A stretch of DNA of 13,120 nt, taken from assembly GCA_030616935.1 (NCBI GenBank), contig JAUWWJ010000012.1, positions 1 through 13,120 of the forward strand, read 5' to 3'. The translations under genes were made by a program, and so were the position numbers. The notes beneath the pieces were generated by a model, which had not been told where the DNA came from, did no database searches, and saw only the letters and a list, made by a program, of their open reading frames with translations. Source of the DNA: Planctomycetaceae bacterium (GTDB lineage Bacteria; Planctomycetota; Planctomycetia; Pirellulales; UBA1268). The stretch's first letter is position 1. Every line of letters begins with the position of its first letter. Shown here in pieces: positions 1-8,700 of this stretch.

Positions 1-1596
1 CCCTAAAGGTTCAGATGATTCAATTGTTGCAGGTGTCGGGAGCCCAATAGCCTTTCTTAAATCAGGCCAGATGGCTCTGCCTGATGCAATAATGTCAGTG
101 GCCTCAGCGTCATTCACCAAAGCTTCCGCGCGACGGCAGGACTCATTACCATCCGCTACAGCTTGCTTTGGTGTTTTACCCATCAGCTCTGGCAGCGGCG
201 ACTCTGCCCAAAGAGCATTGAATCGATCCGCGACTCGTGCCTGCTGTTCCGCTAGCAATTTATCGATCGGAGCATCTTCACCAGCTGCTGGTGGAGCAGC
301 CGGTTCTGCCGGAGGATTCATCCGGAACTGACTGCTTGCGAGATAATTCATTGGCGTCGCTGATGGCATTCCAGCGGGCTGCTCTGCTTCAACAAGCGTG
401 GTCTTGAGAGCTGCCTCCACCAAGGGTTTGGCTTCCTTGACATCAGGTCCAAATCCCTGGAGCGTCACCTCTGCCTCACGATCGGTTTGCTTTCCATGGA
501 GGAGCATACTGCCAAGCAAACGCGGCGATTGATCCCCACCAGAGGAGGACTCATAGACACGCCAGGTCGAACGTGGGGGGACAGCACCTCGCGACACCCA
601 CCGAGAACGATCAACGGGTATCGATTCGAATTGATCTTCTTTCCGAAGCGCATCCTCAAGCAGATCAGCGTCGCCCTCAAGTGGGCCACGAAGTAATTCA
701 TAGCGAATGACCGGTGAACGCTCGGGGTTGGCCTGCGTTTCCAGAACAATTGCCCGACCCGTTGCTTCAACTGCTTCGTCATGACCTGTGGAGTCTTGGG
801 TTGATGCTCGTAATTCTGCTACCTTCAGCCACGCCTCTGCTGCTTCCAGAGGGCGAGCAACCCGCTCACATAACAACGCGATATTCGTGAACAATTCAGG
901 GCTGTTTGCAGCAACCCCTTTGAGACTATTAAAAGTTTTAATTGCTTTCGACAGACGCCACGCCTGTGCATGCTTGAGTGCCGCATCGAACTCAAATCGC
1001 CACGGTGAATCCTCCTTGGTCGCCGCGAATGGCACCTTAATACGTAAAGCCGGAGGCAAACCTGATGAAAGAAGTGCCTCCATGAGGACATTTCGTTCTT
1101 CTTCTGACCCGAGTGACTTTTCTACAAGCCACTCAATAGTTGATTCTGCAAGACCAAACTGCCCCACCTGCGCCGCGACCTGAACTAATGTCATAGCGAT
1201 ACGGACAAGATCATCTGGTACCTCAGCGCCTGCTGCTTCTCGAGAACGATCAAAAAGGCTTGCTGCTTCTTGCATATTGTCAATGAGAGCTGCTGCAACT
1301 GCTGCATGACCAAGTGCAAGTGGATTGTCAGGATACGCTTCAAGAAAAGCCCGACTCGTTACAGCTGCATCATTGAACTTCTTTGCCGCCAACTCAAGTT
1401 TTGTCTGCGTCGCCAAAAGACAGGCTTTCTCTGGATGCTTCTCCGAGAGACGCGTCACTTGCTCAAGTGCTGCTTCAATCTGCTCACCCTCAACCAAGCG
1501 ATCCAACTGTTCAAGATCACCAAGCAGTTCGTGGCAACAGAACTTGATTTTCTTGCCGGTTCCACCGGGACACAGAGAATACGGATCGAGCGGCAT
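1..1596 (-). CDS. SEC-C-motif / TPR-like helical repeat protein, partial (C-terminus beyond left edge)
   Basis: The minus strand is open without a stop from an ATG at 1596 to base 1, giving 532 residues with the end missing. An AAGGAG ribosome binding site (1604-1609) lies 7 bases before the ATG and fixes the start. The N-terminus carries a zinc-knuckle-like SEC-C motif, CPGGTGKKIKFCCHE at residues 9-23. The canonical form is CxC-x8-C[CH]; here the second cysteine (position 11) is glycine, while C9, C20, C21 and H22 remain. Residues about 27-300 are mostly amphipathic, alanine- and leucine-rich helices resembling tetratricopeptide-type repeats. A Pro/Ala-rich linker follows at about 426-440, then another helical stretch. 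No signal peptide or membrane segment is visible, so it is probably cytoplasmic. No enzymatic motif is visible and the function is unknown; a protein-binding scaffold is a guess. It is divergent from the sigma-54 activator gene, 216 bases away. Confidence 0.85.
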   Translation of the reverse strand, partial: MPLDPYSLCPGGTGKKIKFCCHELLGDLEQLDRLVEGEQIEAALEQVTRLSEKHPEKACLLATQTKLELAAKKFNDAAVTSRAFLEAYPDNPLALGHAAVAAALIDNMQEAASLFDRSREAAGAEVPDDLVRIAMTLVQVAAQVGQFGLAESTIEWLVEKSLGSEEERNVLMEALLSSGLPPALRIKVPFAATKEDSPWRFEFDAALKHAQAWRLSKAIKTFNSLKGVAANSPELFTNIALLCERVARPLEAAEAWLKVAELRASTQDSTGHDEAVEATGRAIVLETQANPERSPVIRYELLRGPLEGDADLLEDALRKEDQFESIPVDRSRWVSRGAVPPRSTWRVYESSSGGDQSPRLLGSMLLHGKQTDREAEVTLQGFGPDVKEAKPLVEAALKTTLVEAEQPAGMPSATPMNYLASSQFRMNPPAEPAAPPAAGEDAPIDKLLAEQQARVADRFNALWAESPLPELMGKTPKQAVADGNESCRRAEALVNDAEATDIIASGRAIWPDLRKAIGLPTPATIESSEPLG

Positions 1597-1743
1597 GAAA
1601 AGTCTCCTTATGAGTCTGTGAAGGCATTGAGCTGATTCGATTAAAAGTGGCTCGAAGACACTTTACCAGACGATCCACCATGCAGGAATTGGCCCCTCGC
1701 AAGCTCCGCTCAAGCCCGTCGAAGCGACCCAGAGCGACCTTGG

Positions 1744-1772
1744 TTGAACACTTTATACTTCAATGTGATACT
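1744..1772 (+). promoter_or_regulatory. Candidate sigma-70-type promoter for the sigma-54 activator gene
   Basis: TTGAAC (1744-1749) and GATACT (1767-1772) are separated by 17 bases. A TG dinucleotide one base before the -10 box (1764-1765) makes an extended -10 element. Each hexamer matches the consensus at four of six positions. Transcription would start near 1779, leaving a leader of about 34 bases before the TTG start at 1813. This is a pattern match only. Confidence 0.4.
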
Positions 1773-1812
1773 TATTGGAGAATGATAGGCTTGTCGGCGG
1801 TCATGGCATGTC

Positions 1813-3294
1813 TTGAATCACTTACCCATCCTCTCCTCTAACAAACGGCACGCTGTGCGGCAGCCACGCATTGTGATCGTTGATCCAGCCGGCCCGAACG
1901 GGCTTGCCTACAGCAGGCTTGTTGCCCGGCTGCAACCTCTTGAAGTTCGGCACACAACCAGTGTCGCCGACGATTTGGATATTGCCCAAGACGATGGGTT
2001 CGATCTTGCCATCCTTGTGATCCGAAGTGGTAGCAGCAGTATCAACACATTAGATCAGCTCGTTGAAGCAGATCCTGATCTTCCGGTTGTTGTCATTGGC
2101 AATGAAGAAGGCCAAGAAGCTGTTGGTGACTATTTACGGCATGGAGCAGCGACCTATCTGCCAGTTGAGAATGCCGAGCGAGACCTTGAAGATGCTCTGG
2201 TTGAAGCCCTCACTACATCACGACAGCGGGCTACCGAACAGACATTGAGACGGGCTATCGAGCGGCCCTATTCATTCGAAAACTTCCTTGGTGAAAGTCC
2301 TCCGATGAAGGCGGTCTACAACCTCATTGAACGCGTTGCAACAAGTTCTGTCGACATTCTTATTACCGGGGAAACAGGCACGGGAAAAGAACTTGTCGCT
2401 CAAGCAGTACATCAGAGAAGTCGGCGTAAAGAAGCACCATTTGTACCAATTGACTGTGGGGCTATTCCTGAGACATTACTGGAGAGTGAACTTTTTGGAC
2501 ACGAACGTGGTGCTTTTACTGGCGCTGACGCTCGACGGATTGGACTGATAGAAGTCGCAGACGGCGGCACCCTGTTCCTCGACGAAGTCGCTGAACTCCC
2601 ACCCGCCCTTCAGGCAAAACTTCTTCGAGTTCTACAAGAGCGGCGGCTTCGGCGAGTTGGTGCCCGCAAGGAAACACCCGTTGACGTTCGTATTGTTGCA
2701 GCAACTTCTCGTAATATTGATGTGATGGTAGAAAACGGCACATTTCGGAGAGATCTTTTCTATCGCATCGATGTTGTTCGGATTAGCATTCCACCTCTTC
2801 GTCAGCGTGGAGATGATATCGGCTTACTAGCTGAGTTTTTTGCTAGCCGAGCAGGACGAGAAATGGGACGTGATGCAGGCCGGTTCTCAAGTGATGCCTA
2901 TCAGGTGTTACAACACTACTCCTGGCCAGGAAACGTTCGTGAACTTCAAAATGTCATACGCCGAGCCATGGCACTAACGCCAGACGACGTCATTGGAGTG
3001 GACGACCTTCCTGATGACATTGTGGCGGCGGCGGGTAAAAAGGTGAGTAACGTCTTCGCTCATTCAGGAAAAGCAGTTCTAGAATCGAGCGGGTTTTTCT
3101 CACAAAGGTCCGCTCATGTTGCTGAATTTGAGCAACAGTATCTTCGACAACTCATGAAACAGGTTCGAGGTGATGTCTCGGCCGCTGCGAAAAAAGCCCA
3201 GGTTCCTCGCGGCACCCTGTACCGACTTTTAAAGTCTCACGACTTAGATCCATCACACTTTCGGGGCAATCAAGACCAAAGCAAGCCTGAATGA
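1813..3294 (+). CDS. Sigma-54-dependent transcriptional activator with degenerate receiver domain (NtrC-like)
   Basis: This 493-residue protein has three parts. Residues 18-135 look like a response-regulator receiver: IVIVDP near the start, then FDLAILVIR, where the usual phospho-acceptor aspartate is Val69, and YLPVEN where a KP pair is expected. It therefore probably cannot be phosphorylated in the usual way. Residues 155-385 are the AAA+ sigma-54 motor with Walker A GETGTGKE (186-193), the sigma-54 contact loop GAFTGA (233-238), Walker B GGTLFLDE (251-258), the arginine-rich FRRDLFYRID (311-320) and SWPGNVRELQN (370-380). Residues 440-475 are a Fis-type helix-turn-helix (AAAKKAQVPRGTLYRLL). 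The start is TTG at 1813: an in-frame stop at 1786 blocks extension, the next candidate (GTG 1855) abuts the receiver, and no clear ribosome binding site helps. The gene lies just upstream of a sigma-54 promoter for the PII gene, which is its likely target. No histidine kinase gene is in the window. Confidence 0.93.
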   Translation: MNHLPILSSNKRHAVRQPRIVIVDPAGPNGLAYSRLVARLQPLEVRHTTSVADDLDIAQDDGFDLAILVIRSGSSSINTLDQLVEADPDLPVVVIGNEEGQEAVGDYLRHGAATYLPVENAERDLEDALVEALTTSRQRATEQTLRRAIERPYSFENFLGESPPMKAVYNLIERVATSSVDILITGETGTGKELVAQAVHQRSRRKEAPFVPIDCGAIPETLLESELFGHERGAFTGADARRIGLIEVADGGTLFLDEVAELPPALQAKLLRVLQERRLRRVGARKETPVDVRIVAATSRNIDVMVENGTFRRDLFYRIDVVRISIPPLRQRGDDIGLLAEFFASRAGREMGRDAGRFSSDAYQVLQHYSWPGNVRELQNVIRRAMALTPDDVIGVDDLPDDIVAAAGKKVSNVFAHSGKAVLESSGFFSQRSAHVAEFEQQYLRQLMKQVRGDVSAAAKKAQVPRGTLYRLLKSHDLDPSHFRGNQDQSKPE

Positions 3295-3324
3295 TCGCAG
3301 CACTCGCATGCGCATCAGTATGAT

Positions 3325-3350
3325 GAATCAGGCGCCTCATTCGCGCGAAT
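3325..3350. promoter_or_regulatory. Two overlapping palindromes, candidate upstream activator sites for the PII promoter
   Basis: GAATCAGGCGCCTCATTC (3325-3342) is an 18-base palindrome with one mismatched pair. It shares its last ATTC with the perfect 12-base palindrome ATTCGCGCGAAT (3339-3350). The result is three alternating GAAT/ATTC half-sites about 175-200 bases upstream of the predicted PII transcription start, a usual range for enhancer sites of sigma-54 activators. Assigning them to the neighbouring activator is an inference; they could instead belong to the end of the activator transcript. Confidence 0.4.
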
Positions 3351-3500
3351 CGTACTTTTTCGCGTCTTTATGCTTCTTTCTTTAGAAAGAGCACGTTACA
3401 TAAGGCAATGCGCCCAACAACGTGTCACATCCGCGCGACAATTCATTTTTCCTATAAGCTAAAAATAACGCGAAAAAACGCATTTTCTTTTTTTTCTGAA

Positions 3501-3515
3501 TGGCACACTGCTTGC
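3501..3515 (+). promoter_or_regulatory. Sigma-54 (-24/-12) promoter of the PII gene
   Basis: TGGCAC-ACTGC-TTGC matches the sigma-54 consensus TGGCAC-N5-TTGC at every defined base, with GG at 3502-3503 and GC at 3514-3515 in the required 12-base register. Transcription should begin near 3526, giving a leader of about 100 bases before the PII ATG at 3626. A T-rich tract lies directly upstream. A second TGGCACAC copy at 3543-3550 has no matching -12 element. The position, between a sigma-54 activator gene and a nitrogen-sensor gene, supports the call strongly. Confidence 0.87.
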
Positions 3516-3601
3516 TTATCAATATTCTCGAAAGCCAGATTATGGCACACGCAAACTTACGGCGGCGGAACCTGACAGGATGCGACATTGAGGCACTTTG
3601 A

Positions 3602-3964
<363 letters not shown>

Positions 3965-3993
3965 TTCGAAAAACGACTTCCGTCGTCATAAAG

Positions 3994-4041
3994 CCGGTCA
4001 TCTCTGCTCGCTCTTACAGGCTGCAGGATGACCGGTTTTTT
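3994..4041 (+). terminator. Intrinsic terminator after the PII gene
   Basis: CCGGTCATC (3994-4002) and GATGACCGG (4027-4035) form a perfect 9-pair stem. The CTGC/GCAG bases inside can extend the stem past one unpaired base, and six T residues follow (4036-4041). It lies 30 bases past the PII stop, in the gap between the convergent PII and gltD genes. The minus-strand reading lacks a good T run, so it mainly serves the PII transcript. Confidence 0.85.
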
Positions 4042-4077
4042 ATTTTTATATCGGTTGTAATTTCTATGGAAGGGACG

Positions 4078-5637
4078 CTATGAGGCAACACCTACTGCTT
4101 CTTCATCCTCCACACTTGGGAGGCTGGTTGTTCCCATAAGATACCGATCGCACTCTCGGGCAGCTTCACGTCCTTCATTGATGGCCCAGACAACGAGGCT
4201 CTGTCCGCGGCGACAATCGCCAGCTGCAAAAACTCCGTCTATGTTTGTCGTATATCGGCCATATTCCGCTGAGAAATTCGTACGTGCATCGCAATCAAGA
4301 TTCAACTGCTTGGCAATAGTTTTTTCAGGACCGCCGAATCCAAGTGCCAGAAGGATCATTTGGCACGGCCACTCCTGCTCACTTCCTTCGACAATACTAA
4401 ATGGTGGCCCGTTCTTCTGGGGCTTCGTCCAGTCAAGTCGAATTGTTTTCACTCCTCGAAGCCTGCCGGATTCATCACCAAGGAATTCCACAGTTTGCAC
4501 AGAAAACTCTCGTGGATCACCAGCCAACGTTTTTCCAGGAACATCCGAATAGTCAAAACGAGCTGCAGCCTCAGTATGACCATAATCTGTTCGTAAAATC
4601 TTAGGCCACTGCGGCCATGGGTTATTGGCAGCACGCTCTTCTGGTGGCTGCGGCACAATCTCAAAGGTGACAAGTGACCGACAGCCATGACGTAATGATG
4701 TACCAATGCAGTCTGTGCCCGTATCACCACCACCAATCACAATAACGTCTTTGTCTTTTGCACTGATGTACTTTTTATCCTGATGCTTCGAGTCAAGCAG
4801 ACTGCGAGTGTTTGCGGTCAGGAAATCCATCGCAAAATGAATACCATCCAAATCACGACCCGGTGTTTTAGCAAAAAAGTCATTTGGACGCGTCGATCCC
4901 ACACACAACACGACAGCATCAAAGTCCGACATGAGCGAAGCTGCTGGAATATTTTTCCCGATCTCAACACCTGTTTTGAAAGTGATTCCCTCTTCTGCAA
5001 GTAGGTCGACTCTTCGTTGAACAACTGCTTCTTTATCCAACTTCATATTAGGAATGCCATACATAAGCAGCCCTCCAATACGATCCGCTCGCTCGAATAC
5101 CGTGACAAGATGACCGGCCTTGTTCAATTGAGCCGCGCAGGCAAGCCCGGCAGGCCCCGAACCAACTACAGCTACCTTTTTCCCAGTGCGTTCTAAAGGC
5201 GGGGATGCAGTAATCCATCCTTCTTCCCATCCACGATCTACAATTGAACATTCGATCTGCTTAATTGTGACGGGTGGTTCATGAATACCCAGCACACACG
5301 AACCCTCGCACGGTGCGGGACACACTCGTCCTGTAAATTCAGGGAAGTTGTTCGTTTTGTGCAAACGCTCAAGCGCTTCGTGCCAATGCCCACGATAGAC
5401 AAGGTCATTCCACTCAGGAATCAGATTCCGCACAGGACAGCCTGCAGCCATGTTGGCCATAAGATCTGCCGTATGGCAAAAGGGTACGCCACAGTCCATG
5501 CAGCGTGACCCCTGGTCTTGGAGTTCGACAATAGGCAGATCCAGATGGAATTCATTCCAATCCCCAATCCGCTCAACCGGATCGCGCTCGGAATAGGTCT
5601 GTCTATCTACTGTCATAAATCCCCGTGGATTTCCCAT
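4078..5637 (-). CDS. gltD: Glutamate synthase [NADPH-type] small (beta) subunit GltD
   Basis: This 519-residue flavoprotein passes electrons from NAD(P)H through FAD and iron-sulfur clusters to the large subunit GltB for synthesis of glutamate from glutamine and 2-oxoglutarate. The N-terminal iron-sulfur domain shows cysteines C46, C49, C54 and C67, then C106, C110 and C114 (CPAPCEGSC). The FAD-binding glycine motif GSGPAG is at 159-164, the pyridine-nucleotide motif GGGDTG at 302-307, and the C-terminal flavin-binding [14 protein letters not shown] at 467-480. The ATG at 5637 has AAAGGA 9 bases upstream and the opening MGNPRGFM is typical of GltD. It follows gltB by 83 bases on the same strand, so the two are very likely co-transcribed. 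The stop is TAG. The choice of NADPH over NADH cannot be decided by eye. Confidence 0.97.
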   Translation of the reverse strand: MGNPRGFMTVDRQTYSERDPVERIGDWNEFHLDLPIVELQDQGSRCMDCGVPFCHTADLMANMAAGCPVRNLIPEWNDLVYRGHWHEALERLHKTNNFPEFTGRVCPAPCEGSCVLGIHEPPVTIKQIECSIVDRGWEEGWITASPPLERTGKKVAVVGSGPAGLACAAQLNKAGHLVTVFERADRIGGLLMYGIPNMKLDKEAVVQRRVDLLAEEGITFKTGVEIGKNIPAASLMSDFDAVVLCVGSTRPNDFFAKTPGRDLDGIHFAMDFLTANTRSLLDSKHQDKKYISAKDKDVIVIGGGDTGTDCIGTSLRHGCRSLVTFEIVPQPPEERAANNPWPQWPKILRTDYGHTEAAARFDYSDVPGKTLAGDPREFSVQTVEFLGDESGRLRGVKTIRLDWTKPQKNGPPFSIVEGSEQEWPCQMILLALGFGGPEKTIAKQLNLDCDARTNFSAEYGRYTTNIDGVFAAGDCRRGQSLVVWAINEGREAARECDRYLMGTTSLPSVEDEEAVGVAS

Positions 5638-5720
5638 CGGTTGATTTCCTTTCGTCTTCTGCCGGCTCCTCGTGAAGCACGGCTATGCCAATTGATACGT
5701 TGTTTTGGTTTGATTCATTT

Positions 5721-8700
5721 TCAGTTCGTTGCCACAGCAACTTTCGATTCGGCCGCTAACTCGGCAAGTGCGCGTTTGTAGTCTCGAGGCATGACTTTTA
5801 CAAACTGACTAAGTGATTGCTCCCATGTCTCCAAAATGCCTTTTGCCACTGTCGAACCGGTGTAGTCAGCGTGCCGCTGTATGAGTTCCTTAAGTTCAGC
5901 ACTATCTTCAGCAGACTCTACTGACTCAAGTTCGACGAGCTCTAAATTGCAGTTGAGACGTAGAACATCCCGATCAGGAGCGTAGATGAACGCGACTCCG
6001 CCAGACATTCCTGCAGCAAGATTACGACCTGTTGGTCCAAGAATGACGACTCGACCTCCCGTCATGTATTCCAAAGCGTGATCGCCAACGCCCTCAACGA
6101 CTGTTTGGGCTCCACTGTTTCGAACACAAAATCGCTCGGCAGCCATGCCTCTGAAGTATGCCTCGCCGGCAGTGGCACCATAAAGAGCAACGTTTCCAAT
6201 AATCATATTTTCTTCAGGAACAAAGGTGGATCCTTCTGGCGGTGCAATGATAATTCTCCCACCTGATAAACCCTTACCCACATAATCATTCGCATCACCC
6301 GCAAGATCGATGGTGACACCAGGTGCTAACCATGCCCCAAGACTCTGTCCAGCTGAACCAACAACATCAATATGAATCGTATCGTCAGGCAGTCCATTCT
6401 CCCCATTCGCCTTAGAGACCTCATGGCTCAACATGGTGCCGAATGCCCGATCAATATTTTCAATTTCCATTGGAAATCGCGTAGGGATGCGTTCATGAAT
6501 CGCAGCTATCGATTTCTTAATAAGCTCATTATCAAGGACTTCTTCTAAACCATGATTCTGGGAAATAGTGCATGTGGTTACAGTATCCGGATGAGGACCC
6601 TCTGCTGGCGTCAATATTGGAGCAAGATCGAGCCCCTTTGCCTTCCAATGACGCACTGCTTCATTAATTTCTAGTACTTCTACGTGGCCAACCATCTCAT
6701 TAATGGAACGAAAACCGAGGCTCGCCATAATCTCTCTGGCTTCCTCAGCAACAAGAAAGAGATAGTTCACGACATGCTCGGGCTTCCCTGAAAACTTCTT
6801 TCGAAGTTCAGGGTCCTGTGTAGCAATACCAACCGGGCACGTATTGAGGTGACACTTCCGCATCATGATACAACCCATAGTAATGAGTGGCGCGGTCGCG
6901 AATCCATATTCTTCAGCACCCAACAAAGCAGCAATAACTAAGTCACGTCCTGTTTTCAACTGACCGTCAGTTTCAAGTCGCACACGACTGCGAAGATCGT
7001 TCATCACTAAAGTCTGATGCGTCTCGGCAATACCAAGCTCCCACGGAAGACCGGCAAATTTAATGCTCGTCAGTGGTGAAGCACCAGTACCTCCATCGGT
7101 ACCAGAAATTAGAATTTTGTCGGCCTTACCTTTTGCGACACCCGCGGCAATTGTGCCCACACCAACCTCTGACACAAGCTTCACACTTACTGCCGCTGAT
7201 GGATTCGAGTTTTTCAGGTCAAAAATAAGCTGCGACAAGTCTTCGATTGAGTAGATGTCATGATGCGGAGGTGGACTAATTAACCCTACTCCAGGCGTTG
7301 AGTGACGAGTGGCAGCAATAATTTTATTGACCTTGTGGCCTGATAGCTCACCTCCTTCACCGGGCTTTGCTCCCTGTGCAATCTTAATCTGCAATTCGTC
7401 TGCATTCGTTAGATACCAACTCGTGACACCAAAACGTCCTGAAGCAACCTGCTTGATATACGACCTCTTCGAATACTGATTCGTTTGGGCCTTGGCCTTC
7501 TCCGGGTCAAGATTTTCAAGCGTGTTAAGCATTGTCTCGTGCTCGTCTTCAGGGCGACCATACCATTTGAATCGCTCTGGATCTTCACCCCCCTCTCCGG
7601 TGTTGCTCTTCCCTTCCAGCACGTTCATTGCAACGGCAATCGTTTCGTGCGCTTCCGCAGAAATAGAACCATAGCTCATTGCACCAGTACAAAACCGCTT
7701 CACAATTTCACGAGCTGGTTCTACCTCTTCGATAGCCACTGGGGTTCGGTCATTTTTGAATTGAAGCAATCCTCTCAAAAAACACCGACGATGGGCATCC
7801 TCATTCACTGTCTCGGCGAATTGACGATACGCATCTCTCGATCCTGTTCGAGCAGCGACCTGTACCTGGGCAATAGTATGTGGGTTCCAAGCGTGTGCCT
7901 CACCTTCTCTTCGCCAATGAAACTGACCATCGTTAGGAAGTATTGAACGGGCTTCATCACGGCGTGCCGGATAGCCGATTTCGTGCCGACGAATTCCTTC
8001 TTCAGCGATGACATCAAACCCGACGCCTGAAATTCGGCTTGATGTTCCAACGAAGCATTTTTCAATTACCTCTGGCGCCAATCCAACCGCTTCGAATATC
8101 TGAGCCCCCTTGTATGAAGCAAGAGTAGAGATACCCATCTTGCCCATTACTTTTTTAATACCCTTGGCAACCGCTTTTCGGAAGGCCGGCACGATTTTTT
8201 CATCACTAAACTCTTCTTCGAGCAGACCATCAATACGAGCCTGACGAAGGGCTTCAAATGCAAGATATGGATTAATGGCATCTGCACCATACCCCGTTAG
8301 CAAGCAGAAGTTATGGACCTCGCGTGCTTCTCCAGATTCAAGAACAATGCCGATTCTTGTCCGTAGTTCTTGCTTCACAAGTGCATGATGAACCGCCCCT
8401 GTCACAAGCAGTGAACTCACTGGCACACGTTCAGGGCTCACCGCTCTATCTGAAAGAACTACCAGCGAATAGCCGTCATGAATCGCTTGAGTCGCTTCGG
8501 CACAGATGCGATCAATGGCTGGCCGAAGGCCTGCATCTCCCTCGGATCGTGGATACGTAATGTCAATAGTCTTTGACTTCCACCCACGATGATCGATTGC
8601 TTTGATAGCCGCAACTTCTTCATTGGTCAGGATTGGATGAGGAATACAAAGCCGGTGGCACTGCTCCTCGGTTGTTTCCAAAAGATTTCCTTCCGGACCA

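Noticed and set aside
71..1183. Plus-strand open frames at 71-331, 487-696 and 788-1183.
   Set aside because: They lie entirely opposite the continuous minus-strand SEC-C/repeat gene, which has a ribosome binding site, a recognisable motif and coherent composition; the plus-strand frames are its shadows.
1782..1841. A 19-codon reading frame (ATG 1782) overlapping the TTG start of the sigma-54 activator gene, possibly a leader peptide.
   Set aside because: The GGAG at 1777-1780 is only one base from the ATG, too close to act as its ribosome binding site, and the peptide has no recognisable regulatory codon run.
3543..3558. A second TGGCACAC copy downstream of the PII promoter, considered as another sigma-54 promoter.
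   Set aside because: The matching TTGC at the -12 position is absent, so only the left half of the element is present.
5638..5720. The gltB-gltD gap considered as a separate sigma-54 promoter for gltD (TGGCAT near 5685 on the minus strand).
   Set aside because: The GC of the would-be -12 element is one base out of register, and the short gap fits co-transcription with gltB.
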